Assembly (NCBI GenBank): GCA_003427395.1
Contig: BFEA01000449.1
Location: 1,068,378-1,096,961, forward strand
DNA: 28,584 bases
Origin: Chara braunii
Lineage: Eukaryota > Streptophyta > Charophyceae > Charales > Characeae
Direction: 5' to 3'
Shown here: positions 8,551-17,611 of the stretch, piece by piece
Layout of the letters: the number at the start of each line of letters is the position of its first letter
How positions within the stretch are numbered: position 1 is the first letter of the stretch
Program-made: the position numbers and the translations under genes
Notes under the pieces: generated by a model
Databases searched by the model: none
Told to the model about the DNA's origin: nothing
What the model saw: the letters and a program-made list of their open reading frames with translations, nothing else

Positions 8551-8707
8551 GTTGAAAAAAAACGGGGCTGACTGTTCTGATTGCGAGAGAAACCGACAAA
8601 CCGAGAACGGCCGCATGTAACATGAACGTGAAAGTGAACTGTCTTTTTTCTTTTTTTTTTTCTTTTTTTTTTTGGGCCCATTTGCCTTCCCATTTTCGAT
8701 CCTTTTC

Positions 8708-8830
8708 GGGCCTAGCTCCTCTACTCACCACATGCACAAAAGACGAAAAATATGGTGTTGTATCTTCCCATATTCCAGCGGAAGATTCATTCTCATTTTG
8801 GCACATGTGGTGAGTAGTGGATCGAGGTCC
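8708..8830 (+). mobile_element. MITE family B, copy 3, with TTC target duplication
   Basis: Termini are GGGCCTAGCTCCTCTACTCA (left) and GGACCTCGATCCACTACTCA (right, reverse complement), both continuing CCACATG. TTC flanks both ends (8705-8707 and 8831-8833). A 3-bp duplication with GGG/GGA termini suggests a PIF/Harbinger-like element. The interior ATCTTCC and GGAAGATTCATTCTC segments are shared with the other two copies. Confidence 0.85.
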
Positions 8831-8873
8831 TTCGTCTATCGATATTATGGATTCAACGCATTTAGTTGGTGCT

Positions 8874-8916
8874 GACGTGTCCGTCATCCTGAAAGACGAC
8901 AGGATGAGAACACGTC
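8874..8916. repeat. Compact inverted repeat (hairpin)
   Basis: GACGTGTCCGTCATCCTG pairs with CAGGATGAGAACACGTC across a loop of about 8 bases. It lies 41 bases after MITE family B copy 3. A stable foldback of unknown origin. Confidence 0.75.
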
Positions 8917-8919
8917 ATC

Positions 8920-9065
8920 ATCATTTTTTTGAAATGTTTTTAAGGAACAATTACGTTTTTTTTTAATTTTTTTTTAATGAACAATTACGTTTTTTAAAAT
9001 GAACAATCTCGTATTCCAATTTATCTAACGGCCATCGGGTGAAAAACAGAGAAGCACCCAATGAT

Positions 9066-9103
<38 letters not shown>

Positions 9104-9430
9104 CAATCCCTTTTATATTCTGGAGGGTCTCCAGTCCGGTTGCTTAGCAATGGCCATCATCAAGCGCCCCAAAACGACAAAAAAAAAAAACCAAACATAA
9201 ACGCCTAATGATGGTGCTATGAACTGATGGCCATCGTTTCGCTTATTCCATGTTAGATGATGATTATTTTATAATTTTATAATTTTTTTGAATATTTTAT
9301 CTATCCCCCTCTCACTCGGGCGGGCAGTATGCATTTTCTGTTTGTATTATGATGATTATTATTTTATATATTTTTAAAATTATGATTCCATTATTTTATT
9401 ATTTGGAAAAAGGAAGGAGAAAACAAAGGT
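8920..9430. other. AT-rich non-coding stretch
   Basis: Includes short tandem pieces of GAACAATTACGTTTTTT (8945-9005), a T homopolymer at about 9072-9099, and a GGCCATC word repeated in both orientations (about 9030, 9151, 9229). The GGCCATC words could be the ends of a decayed inverted-repeat element. No gene seen. Confidence 0.4.
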
Positions 9431-9431
9431 A

Positions 9432-9501
9432 GTGCCCTCGCGGTCTTTTTGGGAGAAGACGATTCAGTGTTTTGCGGAGAGAGCCCGCTCGGGCTGTTTC
9501 T

Positions 9502-9538
<37 letters not shown>

Positions 9539-9579
9539 AGGAAAAAAAAAAACCAAAAAAAAAAAAAAAAAAAAGGGTT

Positions 9580-9617
<38 letters not shown>

Positions 9618-9991
9618 AGGCGATGAGAAATTATGAGGTATCAATGAGAGGGGAAAGGGCGCCCAATAGCATAGAAAAAAAAATGTAGAAACAAAAAAGA
9701 GCCATTGTAAGGCGTGAAAAAATATGAGGGAAAAAAAAAAAGAAGAAAATGATACATGCGGAAAAATAAAAGGAAAGAAAGAAAATTATACAGTCGGCGC
9801 CATGTCTTTTCTTTTCCAAAAAAGGAAAGCAGAGGTGTTGCTGTCAATCTAAGGTCTTCCCCCCCCCCCGCCGCCCCCCCCCTCTTTCTTTTTCCCCGTA
9901 ATGAGAGGACAAACGGCGCCCATAGCATAGAAAGAAAAAATACGTGAAAAAGTGGGGGAAAAAAAATGATATAGGCGCCCAAAAAAAAAGA

Positions 9992-10023
<32 letters not shown>

Positions 10024-10140
10024 AAAAGGATATAGGCACCATGTCTTTTCTTTTTTTTTTGGCCAAGAAAGGAAAGCGGAAGTGTTGCTGTCAATCTGAG
10101 GCCCCTCCCCCCCCCTCCCTCTTCCCCCCTAATCGAGAAG
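9432..10140. repeat. Diverged tandem duplication (about 240-255 bp) rich in homopolymers
   Basis: GGCGCCATGTCTTTTC (about 9796) recurs as GGCACCATGTCTTTTC (about 10035); GGCGCCCAATAGCATAGAAA (about 9658) recurs as GGCGCCCATAGCATAGAAA (about 9915); AGGTGTTGCTGTCAATCTAA (about 9832) recurs near 10081. The spacing varies from 239 to 257 bases because the poly-A, poly-C and poly-T tracts differ in length. 9504-9620 is almost pure A with G/C interruptions. The Lys-rich and Phe-rich frames here are homopolymer artefacts. Confidence 0.75.
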
Positions 10141-10204
10141 CATGGACGTTTTTTAGGATTGGCTGCCACGTGGCACTGTGGAGTGACTCGAGATGAACCC
10201 TGGC

Positions 10205-10575
10205 TGATTTTCGGGATCGATTGCGTGCGTGCTTGATTGATTGGTCGATGATCGGCTGACTGATTGCTCAACTGAATGTTTTACGATGGGATTGCTTGAT
10301 TGAACAAGTCATGATTGCCTGACTGATTGACATTTATTAACCGGTTGATTAATTGATTGACACGAATTGATCGGCTGCTCGGTCGATCGATCGATTAATC
10401 AACTATTTGATCGATTGATTGATTGATTGGTTGATTGATTGATTGGCTAATTGATTGATTGATCGATTGATTGATTGATCGATTAATTGATTGATTGATT
10501 GATCGATTAATTGATTGTTTGCTTGCTTGATTGGTTGGTTGATTGATTGGTTGATCGATCAATTGATTGACTGTA
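10205..10575. repeat. (GATT)n microsatellite region
   Basis: Imperfect GATT tetranucleotides with interspersed GATC, densest at 10394-10570. The left part (10205-10390) is more degenerate. Confidence 0.9.
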
Positions 10576-10587
10576 GTTGGTCGATGG

Positions 10588-11178
10588 CTACCGGGTTGAT
10601 GAGGGATTTCCATTTGTTGAATGCAATTCCCATAGAATGCTCTGCCTGGCTGTCTCCCAGTATTCTTCATATTGCTGCTTTACATCAATATGGTTCCAAT
10701 TATCCAGTGGGCATAAACTCTTTCTGTAGATGAAAATAACGGGGGCATGAAAAGCCCCCATCGAGCTTTTTATCCCCATTTTTACGGTGCGCCGTCTCAC
10801 AACCAATTTCGATAGGCTTTCAATTCAATCAAAGCCTGCCCCCGTTGTGGTTGATTGGTACCACCATAAAAAGCCAAGAACCGATCTTGATCTGCAGCTT
10901 GGGCAGTCTGAACAAGCTTATTCCCGCGTAGTGGTTGATTGGCACCAAAGCCAATCAATACCGATGTATGTTCAGCCGCAGCTGTGCCAAAACACGAAGG
11001 ATAGAAAACCTGTCTGGAGTACGATCCATTCCGCTGCAGATGGCCTCTTCTCAATCCGAGGAATACAAAACACTTTCGAAGGATGAAAACTCTCGGAGAT
11101 GTACGTAGTAAGGGATGAGATTTCTGTGGGAGTGTAATGTAGAGAGGGTGGCCGTGACAATTGCTCAGCAATACCAAA
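10588..11178 (-). CDS. Unrecognised spliced coding-like segment (minus strand)
   Basis: I do not recognise the product. On the minus strand, an open frame from about 11178 ends in QALIELKAYRNWL and reaches a stop at 10797. Just before that stop lies a donor (GTT|GTGAGA, intron from 10800). A good acceptor (CCGTTATTTTCATCTACAG) ends the intron at 10724. Splicing out these 77 bases joins the phases exactly (TT|A gives Leu) and continues into KSLCPLDNWNHIDVKQQYEE and then a stop near 10588. The sequence is protein-like, with Trp/Tyr/acidic residues unlike the repeats around it. The upstream part contains a 28-residue in-frame repeat (GANQPLRG and GTNQPQRG). The 5' end is not defined and several extra splice sites are possible upstream. 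It could be a cellular gene or part of a transposon. Confidence 0.3.
10738..10759. repeat. Perfect short hairpin inside the putative intron
   Basis: GGGGGC-ATGAAAA-GCCCCC: a 6-bp GC stem with a 7-base loop. Confidence 0.6.
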
Positions 11179-11179
11179 G

Positions 11180-11311
11180 TATGATACGTATTACAAAAAT
11201 AAGCGTGTTCTTCAAACTCAGCACGCGCAGGAATGAAACAAAATTACAGCGAAAAGAGTGAAGAGACCACCTTTTAATTTTTTTTTTTTTTTTTAAGCTA
11301 TGTTCTTCTCT
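11180..11311. other. Short non-coding stretch with poly-T
   Basis: Nothing recognisable; a T run of about 16 precedes the CA repeat. Confidence 0.4.
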
Positions 11312-11361
11312 CAACACACACACACACACACACACACACACANAAAAAAAAAAAAAAAAAA
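11312..11361. repeat. (CA)n microsatellite followed by poly-A
   Basis: CA dinucleotides at 11312-11342, one N at 11343, then an A homopolymer to about 11361. The N probably marks a collapsed repeat. Confidence 0.9.
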
Positions 11362-11403
11362 CGTTTTGGGTCTATCACTGTATCACACACGAAATCCGAA
11401 AAG

Positions 11404-12178
11404 GTGATGATGCTCCATCCTGATGGTGATGGTGATGATGATCGATAGTCATGGTGAAGAGGAGGGCCAGTCGATGACGATGGTGATGGCGATGGTGGGG
11501 GGAGATGATGGCTGGCCATGCTGGTGACAGTGACGATGGCGATGGCGATGGCGATGACGATGGTGATGCAGAATGACGGTTATATCTCACTTAAATTGGC
11601 CTTGTATCTTTTTCAGGTTTTCGTATTTTTTGTTGATGTATCCATACTGATACTATACGTGCTTTAGGCCATCCACAAGATCTGTTTTCCGCTACGGCTA
11701 TTTATATTTCAATTACAACCAATATTCGCTCAAGGGGATTCAAAATACGTCCACAAGACGATGACGTTTTGGCGCCAAATTTGACTATCGGTGACGATGA
11801 CGATGGCGATGACGATGGCGATGACGATGACGATGACGATGACGAATGACGAATGAGGGTCGTTGTTACATACCCTCGGTTTAGGTGTATCACGCGACAC
11901 GTGAAGGAAAAAAAGAAAAAGAAAAAAGAAAAAAGAAATGGCGATGGTGTGTCCTGATGGTGATGATGGGGATGATGATGGTGTTGGTTTTCCTTTCTTT
12001 TTAGTGCGGAGTCTTTCATCTGCTAAAAAATAAAAAAGTGAAAATAAAAAATTCTAGACATTTATCTCTCTCTGAGATGGACGTAGTAATGATGCTGTTG
12101 TGATGGCGATGACGATGGAGATAACGATGGTGCGGAGGATGACGATTGTGATGGCGATGGTGATGATCCTGATGCAGA
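11404..12178. repeat. Four clusters of GATGGT/GATGGC/GATGAC hexamer repeats
   Basis: Clusters lie at about 11404-11575, 11785-11850, 11938-11985 and 12090-12178. All are built from GATG plus GT, GC or AC, or plain GAT. They are separated by 90-210 bases of unlike sequence. The His/Ser-rich minus-strand frames are consequences of the repeat. Confidence 0.85.
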
Positions 12179-12261
12179 AGCAAATTGAGCGCTCGACAAT
12201 ATGGTTCATCAACGGAGCGATACACAGAGAGCGTAGGAAACTAGCAATCAAGCAAGCGAGT

Positions 12262-12320
12262 AAGGAAGGGAGAAAGGGAGAAAGGGAGAAAGAGAGAAAG
12301 GGAGAAAGCCATTCAAGCTT
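12262..12320. repeat. Purine-rich GGGAGAAA repeats
   Basis: About five imperfect copies of an octamer GGGAGAAA, 50-100 bases before the candidate ATG at 12367. If the ARP9 model is right this lies in its 5' leader or promoter. Confidence 0.7.
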
Positions 12321-12366
12321 TCACGACTTTGGCACCTGATCTAGTCTCCAAGGAAAGCAGTTAGCT

Positions 12367-12393
12367 ATGGTGAACCGAGCAGCTCAGGATGCG
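12367..12393 (+). CDS. ARP9: Candidate first coding exon of the ARP9/Arp8-like gene
   Basis: ATG at 12367 opens a 27-base exon (MVNRAAQDA) that ends at a good donor, GCG|GTATGT. An in-frame TGA at 12337 makes this the first ATG in its frame. The exon ends in phase 0, exactly what the next exon (15239, starting GAC) needs. That exon lacks its own start codon, although in plant ARP9 this motif lies at the very N-terminus, so a short upstream exon must exist. The intron would be 2,845 bases and would hold CT arrays, the N gap and telomere-like repeats. A different start exon hidden in the gap at 14165-14329 cannot be excluded. Confidence 0.4.
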
Positions 12394-12429
12394 GTATGTC
12401 ATCTTCTCTTCTGCTCATATATGCCCTTC

Positions 12430-12432
<3 letters not shown>

Positions 12433-12520
<88 letters not shown>
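12433..12520. repeat. (CT)n microsatellite
   Basis: CT dinucleotides with one break (CCC) near 12480. It lies 40 bases after the proposed first donor. Confidence 0.95.
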
Positions 12521-12525
<5 letters not shown>

Positions 12526-12565
12526 CTCCTGCGCTGTCCTTGCGCCCACCTAGATTCCTTTTTTC

Positions 12566-12960
12566 TTCCGTTTGTGTCCGTTTGTGTCCGTTTGTGTCCT
12601 TTTGTCTCTTAATTTTCCTGTGATGCGTTTGTCTCTTGCATGTCCTTCGATGCGTTTGTCTCTTGCTTGTCCTTTGATGCGTTTGTCTCTTGCTTGTCCT
12701 TTGATGCGTTTGTCTCTTGCTTGTCCTTTGATGCGTTTGTCTCCTCCGTTTACCTCCGTTTGTCCCTTGCTTGTACTTCGTACTTTGATGCGTTTGTCTC
12801 TTCCGCTTAGCTCCGTTTGTGTCTTCCTTTTCCTTTGACGCGTTTGTCTCTTCCGTTTACCTCCGTTTATCTCCTCCGTTTGTCTCTTCCTTTCCCTTTG
12901 ATCCGTTTGTTTCTCCCGTTTGTCCCTTCTGTTTACCTCCGTTTGTCTTCTCAGCCGTTC
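12566..12960. repeat. Tandem minisatellites of 11 bp and 27 bp
   Basis: 12566-12600 has three copies of CGTTTGTGTCC. From 12622 a 27-bp unit, GATGCGTTTGTCTCTTGCTT plus GTCCTTT, repeats with starts at 12622, 12649, 12676, 12703 and 12730. It then decays into CGTTTGTCTC/CGTTTACCTC variants to about 12960. The two arrays share the CGTTTGT word, so the 27-bp array may have grown from the shorter one. Confidence 0.9.
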
Positions 12961-13439
12961 ATGCGTTTGCCTCCCCTGCGGCCGTTACATTTGGCCTACT
13001 GCTTGTTTCCTTCTTTCCTCTCCCTTTCACTTTCCTCTCTTCTTGTGCATGCGGAAGTGTAATGCTTGTTCATTGGAAGCATGTACGAAGAACAGTGTTT
13101 GCCCACTGTTCTATCTTTTCCTCTCTTTGTCTCCACTCTTTCCCTCTCCCCTCTCCGCTCTTTTGCCCTTCTCCCATCCGTCTTTCTTTCCACTGGGTTT
13201 CCTCCCCCATTCCTCTTCTTCAGTCTCTGTCCGTTTAATGTCTTTTCTTTACCCCCCATTCCTGCCGGATGCTTGATTCTTCCTCCCCCTTCCCCGCCCC
13301 CCCATCCACCCCCCCCATCCACCCCCGCTTCCCTGCCCCCGTCCTCCTCCTCTGTCCCTTGCTCCCTTTTCTGTCCACACCCCCAACGATAAACCCCCAA
13401 AGTACAAACCCGATCCAACCCCACATCCTGCTCCCCTGA

Positions 13440-13945
13440 CCTACGTAGATCACCAGTGTGACCCTTATTTTAAACCCTTTCTCTAAACCCTTATCATACA
13501 GCTAAACCCTGAAACTCTCACCCTTACCCCCCCTATAACCTGCATGCGTCCACTTTTTTCGTCCTCTCTCTCCCCGTGCCGCACCAAGTCTGGAGATGCT
13601 ACCCTCTCTCCACCCCTCTCGCCCACCCTAAACCCTACTGTAAACCTCTCTACCGTAAACCCTTCCCTAAACCCCTACCTTCATTCAAACCTCTCCCCTT
13701 AAACGTCTGTCACGACCCGTACCCTGAACTCTCACCCCTAATCCTTATCCTCTATCTGGACCCTCTTTCCACTCATCTGGCCTGGTCAGCCGTCACCCAC
13801 CACTCTCTTCGTCCAAGCCGCTCCATCCCTCTCGCTCACCTTAGACCCTTCCGTAACCCCCCCCTACCGTAATCCCCACCCTACCCCCAACCCCTTCCTG
13901 GGGCCTTAAACTCCTGTCCTAAACCCCTGCCTAAACCGCTTTTGT
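13440..13945. repeat. Degenerate interstitial telomere-like repeats (CCCTAAA type)
   Basis: Many TAAACCC words in one orientation (around 13472, 13484, 13502, 13628, 13640, 13655, 13667, 13918 and 13930, among others), mixed with CTAACCC-like and CACCCTT variants in C-rich sequence. The plant telomere repeat read on this strand is CCCTAAA. Spacing is irregular, so this is an old, decayed block or an independently evolved C-rich tract. Confidence 0.6.
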
Positions 13946-13979
13946 CTTTGTTAACGTAAACGGGGTATTTACACTGTGC

Positions 13980-14002
13980 CCTTCACCCTTCACCCTTCAC
14001 AA
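13980..14002. repeat. Short CCCTTCA tandem
   Basis: Three head-to-tail copies of CCCTTCA just after the telomere-like block. Confidence 0.8.
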
Positions 14003-14120
14003 AAAAAAAACAAAAAAAACGATGGTCACACACTGTTTATCATTGTTTGATATTCATTTATGACAGCATTTACTTTCACTGCTCTCTGCCAATGTGGTTA
14101 TCTGTCCTATTTTTGCGTTT

Positions 14121-14124
<4 letters not shown>

Positions 14125-14164
<40 letters not shown>

Positions 14165-14329
14165 NNNNNNNNNNNNNNNNNNNNNNNNNNNNNNNNNNNN
14201 NNNNNNNNNNNNNNNNNNNNNNNNNNNNNNNNNNNNNNNNNNNNNNNNNNNNNNNNNNNNNNNNNNNNNNNNNNNNNNNNNNNNNNNNNNNNNNNNNNNN
14301 NNNNNNNNNNNNNNNNNNNNNNNNNNNNN

Positions 14330-14378
<49 letters not shown>
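14125..14378. repeat. (CT)n microsatellite with a 165-base assembly gap
   Basis: CT dinucleotides at 14125-14164, Ns at 14165-14329, CT again at 14330-14378. The gap lies inside the microsatellite, so its true length is unknown. Confidence 0.98.
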
Positions 14379-14379
<1 letters not shown>

Positions 14380-14380
<1 letters not shown>

Positions 14381-15117
14381 GTGGTAGCACAGAATGTGAC
14401 CCTTCACTCACTTGCATGTGCACATATGTGTCTTCCGCCTGTCTGTCTCTATACTTTGGCAGTCCACCACAATCCAGTGGCCTGAGTGATTCACATGCGA
14501 GCAAATGAGCTCCCTCGCTGTCTCTGTCTGCCTGGTATGTGCCGGGCAACGAAAATAATAATGTAGGCACTCCCCAGTCAGATCCCGAGCGGCCAGGCGG
14601 GCTGGCCACTCTCCGAAGAGCTCAGGAGCAACATAAAGTATAAATGCAGAAAAGATAAGTTTGGTGATGCATGCTAACCTGAAGATGGGCGATGCACAGG
14701 TCCGAAGGAGCACCAATGTGAAGAGTAGGGCTCAGGACAAACAATGCGATCGACAAATAAGCAGTGTGTATTCAGAAACAACCGATATTATGCACTGTAG
14801 CGCAGAGGAAGACTCAAAGATATGACCTGACTTGTCAGACGCAGACTGGACTCAAACAGACATCATCACACGTTTCAATCAGCAAGGAGTGGAGTCATGC
14901 ATGGAAGAAAGATCCCTCCTTGCACACACACATGGGAGGCAAACCACGGATGATGGAGGTGGGGAGAAGACGAAGAGGAGAGAAGGGGGAGAGGACAAGA
15001 GTCTAACTCAAAGTAGTCCAAAATAGTCTCCCCCGTCAAATGTCCAATAACAGTCTCTCCCAGAATGCCGAATCAGATCCTGGGCGCTCATAGGCCCGAA
15101 ATAGTCACTGCCTGGAA
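14380..15117. other. Intron 1 sequence, no recognised element
   Basis: No domain, inverted repeat or RNA gene was identified. A TATA-like word, AGTATAAATGCAG, lies near 14637. Confidence 0.35.
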
Positions 15118-15143
15118 TCTGTCTCTCCCTCTCTCTCCCTCTC

Positions 15144-15187
<44 letters not shown>
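15118..15187. repeat. CT tract facing a GA tract (hairpin-forming)
   Basis: TCTCTCCCTCTCTCTCCCTC is followed directly by AGAGAGAG to 15187, so the two halves can pair. It lies about 50 bases before the acceptor of the ARP9-like second exon. Confidence 0.85.
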
Positions 15188-15188
<1 letters not shown>

Positions 15189-15238
15189 ATATTTCAATGA
15201 TACTATTAGTACTTACTTCATGTGGTTTTGAATTGCAG

Positions 15239-15311
15239 GACTATTACAAGAGTCTTCTTCCGTCGCAGTTGGTGGCAGAGCGGGGTGAGGAGATTGTCGT
15301 CATTAATCCTG
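15239..15311 (+). CDS. ARP9: ARP9/Arp8-like actin-related protein, exon 2 (N-terminal)
   Basis: The exon is bounded by a good acceptor (TTTTGAATTGCAG) and a strong donor (CCTG|GTAAGT). It encodes DYYKSLLPSQLVAERGEE followed by IVVINPG. From memory this matches the N-terminus of plant ARP9, where a DYLK, PSQL, AERG, VVINPGS series is conserved. The NPGS turn is the counterpart of actin's first phosphate-binding loop. ARP9 corresponds to Arp8 of yeast and animals, a nuclear subunit of the INO80 chromatin remodeller. The 73-base exon ends in phase 1 and joins exon 3 as G|GT, giving the expected Gly-Ser. It carries no start codon. Confidence 0.85.
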
Positions 15312-16200
15312 GTAAGTTGAGGGCACAATAAACTCATAGGTGTTTGAAATCCAGAATGTGTATCTTTTTCATGTGCAGAATAAGCAAACCTATGGCTTAT
15401 CATGCGTAATTTGGGAATCGTCCGCTCGTTGAACGAGTTTAGCGGATATACTTTTTCTGGCCTATTTAGAACCTGTCTTTTCCAGACTGGAGATGTTGTC
15501 TCCCCATCAACTGGTTGGGATATTGTTGGCTGTAATGATGACAAGGAAGAAATGTTTGGTGGCTTTTGAGTCTTTCCGACTCATCATTACCTCCTCCTTT
15601 TGAGATATCAGAAAGACTCAGAACACCTGTGGACAAGGCTGTGGGCCTCTCCACACTACTAATGAAACACAAGAAGAACCAGTGCATTTTCCAACAGAAG
15701 CTGCCACGACACTTACGTGCAATGACCCAGCACAGAAACATGCATCGAAAGTCTGAGTCAAGGCTAGGCATGAGAAATAGGTCTGCAGTTTCCTAGAGTC
15801 CATCAGAATAGCCATCAATCCTACAGAATATGGTTCGGTCCGTGTCTTAGTCAAAGACCTTTAGATTGCAGACCCCTAAAGAGTCAAGGGATGGGGTAGA
15901 ACCACCGGTGCAAAGTCTAAGGGTCATAGCTTTTGACCTAGCAAAGTTCAAGGGCAGGTTCAATCAGAGTCTTCAAGCGACATTTATGACACATGGAACC
16001 TGTTGTAGCATGAGTAGACTAGGTCGATAGGAGTGCCTGTCGGTAGAACTGGCAGATAGCCGTCAGTAGGATTGCTATGTTGTTGTTGCATTGGTGATTG
16101 GAGGCATTGGGAGAGCTTTCATCATCAAGAGACTTCAATGCTTTGCTCATTTTTATTTGGCGTGATCTTGCTTTGATTTCTGCTTTCAGTTTCGACTCAA
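15312..16200. other. Intron 2, left part
   Basis: No gene recognised. A small foldback, TCCGCTCGTT-GAACGAG-TTTAGCGGA, lies around 15420-15446. The open frames on both strands (up to about 100 codons) have no domain. If the gene model is right this is plain intron sequence. Confidence 0.4.
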
Positions 16201-16203
16201 TGA

Positions 16204-16325
16204 GGGCGTACTCACACTAGGACTTTTTGGCACTAAGCTCTGGCCCCTACCGTGGTCAGATACATCAGGGTCTTGCCGTAGTTACACTCAGAATCATTTA
16301 GAAAAGTCCTAGTGTGAGTATGCCC
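16204..16325 (+). mobile_element. 122-bp MITE with 25-bp inverted termini and TGA target duplication
   Basis: The left terminus GGGCGTACTCACACTAGGAC and right terminus (reverse complement) GGGCATACTCACACTAGGAC differ at one base and continue TTTT. TGA flanks both sides (16201-16203 and 16326-16328). A 3-bp duplication and GGGC ends again suggest a PIF/Harbinger-like source. It sits in the plus-strand gene's intron. Near-identical arms imply recent insertion or amplification. Confidence 0.85.
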
Positions 16326-16484
16326 TGATATCTCGTCTTCTGTGAGATGTTGCAATCTGGTTCATTTCTGTTCGCATTGCTGATTTCCTTGTATTAGTGT
16401 GGTGAGGCCTTGTGTTATGATATCTAACAACGAATTTGTGTCGGGGGCCTGTCAACGCAGGTGATTGGGATGGGTCTTGAATTA

Positions 16485-16825
16485 ATTAGTTCATTGGTAC
16501 CCAGCGCATGAATGGTAGGCAAATGTAATTGTTCACAAACAGATCATGAGTTTGAATCCTGATGGATAGAATAATGTTCGGGGGGCCCAAAAGAAAAATA
16601 AATATAAAAATTTGTTCCTTGGAGAAGCAGTGTTTGATGTGAGTTCTCCAGAGAACTGTTGGTAAACAGATCATCAATCCGGATCCTGACTGTGAATCAG
16701 ATGGATATACTAATACTAGGGAATCATAAATTAATGATCATCATTGGTACCAGCTAAACGCTTCGAAAAAAAGAGAAGGAAATAAAAAAGACTTGTTTTG
16801 TTGGAGAAGAGTTTGATGTCAATCC
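16485..16825. repeat. Diverged tandem duplication (about 255 bp spacing)
   Basis: TCATTGGTACCCAGC (about 16492) recurs as TCATTGGTACCAGC (about 16743). AAACAGATCATGAGTTTGAA (about 16538) resembles AAACAGATCATCAATCCGGA (about 16665). TTGTTCCTTGGAGAAG, TTTGATG (about 16612) recur as TTGTTTTGTTGGAGAAG, TTTGATG (about 16793). The first copy holds a B-box-like GAGTTTGAATCCTGAT, so a tRNA-derived SINE is possible but unproved. Confidence 0.5.
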
Positions 16826-16992
16826 TTCATCCGACTTTGTGTGCGAAGTTCGTATATTACTTTGACTTACCCCTTGATGAGACTCTGCATCTCAAAAACG
16901 AAATCATAAATTAATAACCTAGTTAGTAATTATCGTTTCTTACTTTTCTGGTGGCTTCATCCTTGTCTTGAATTTGGCATTTGTCTTCTTAT

Positions 16993-17601
16993 CATGGCTA
17001 CGATCCGGACGTCCGGACCGCCGTCCAGACGGTCCGGATTCGGTCCGGACTCCGGACGTCCGGTCCAGACTGTCCGGATCTGCCAAATTTCGAGGAAAAA
17101 AAACAAAAAAAAAACGGTCCAGGACCCTTCCCCATTGAGGAGCCAAGCCCCCAAAATTGTTTTGGTTTTTTTTCAGGCCCTTTTATGCTTTTTTTGGGGG
17201 TCCGGACATGCTCTCTCTCTATAATAATTTATTAGACAACCCCAAGTTTTTTATTATGAATAATTCATTACCTTTTATTAGTTTTTTAACTTTTTTAAGT
17301 CTTTTTTTAAGGTTTTTATAGTTTTTGACTTTTAACTCATGTTTGGTTAGGAATTCTGACATGACTATGAGGCAAAAGTGGTTTGCATTGTTATTCTGCA
17401 TAACATACTTTTTTTTCAGATTTTTTTTTTTTTTTTTTAATGGTCCGGACATTTCCGGACCTGTCCAGACATCCGGACCGTCCGGATCCCCCCATGTCTG
17501 GAGGTCCGGAAATGTCCGGAAATCCGGACGTCCGGAAACTACCGGACACGGGTACGGTTTCATGTCCGGAAATGTCCGGGTCCGGGTCCGGCGTAGCCAT
17601 G
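16993..17601 (+). mobile_element. Non-autonomous hAT transposon, 609 bp, with 8-bp target duplication
   Basis: Perfect 10-bp inverted termini CATGGCTACG...CGTAGCCATG fit the hAT pattern CAnnGnnnnG. The identical 8-mer CTTCTTAT lies immediately outside both ends (16985-16992 and 17602-17609), and 8-bp duplications are the hAT hallmark. Both subterminal regions are packed with the palindromic hexamer TCCGGA: about 6 within 17003-17080, one near 17200, and about 9 within 17440-17585. These are probably transposase binding sites. The interior (about 17210-17430) is AT-rich with a T homopolymer and has no transposase, so the element depends on an autonomous relative elsewhere. It lies in an intron of the ARP9-like gene. 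Confidence 0.92.
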
Positions 17602-17611
17602 CTTCTTATGA

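Noticed and set aside
9432-9688. Lysine-rich open frames
   Set aside because: Products of A homopolymers with G interruptions; frame and length depend on homopolymer length, which is unreliable in sequencing.
7183-10171. GCCACGTGGC G-box words near 7183 and 10162
   Set aside because: A 10-base palindrome can recur by chance and neither copy is placed before a supported gene start.
10395-10670. Minus-strand frame with a SINQ/INRS-type repeat
   Set aside because: Direct translation of the GATT microsatellite; no independent coding evidence.
11375-12225. Histidine-rich and serine-rich frames
   Set aside because: They follow the GATGGC/GATGAC hexamer arrays and stop where the arrays stop.
14047-14609. 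Frames of up to 177 codons across the N gap
   Set aside because: Most of their length is undetermined sequence or CT repeat.
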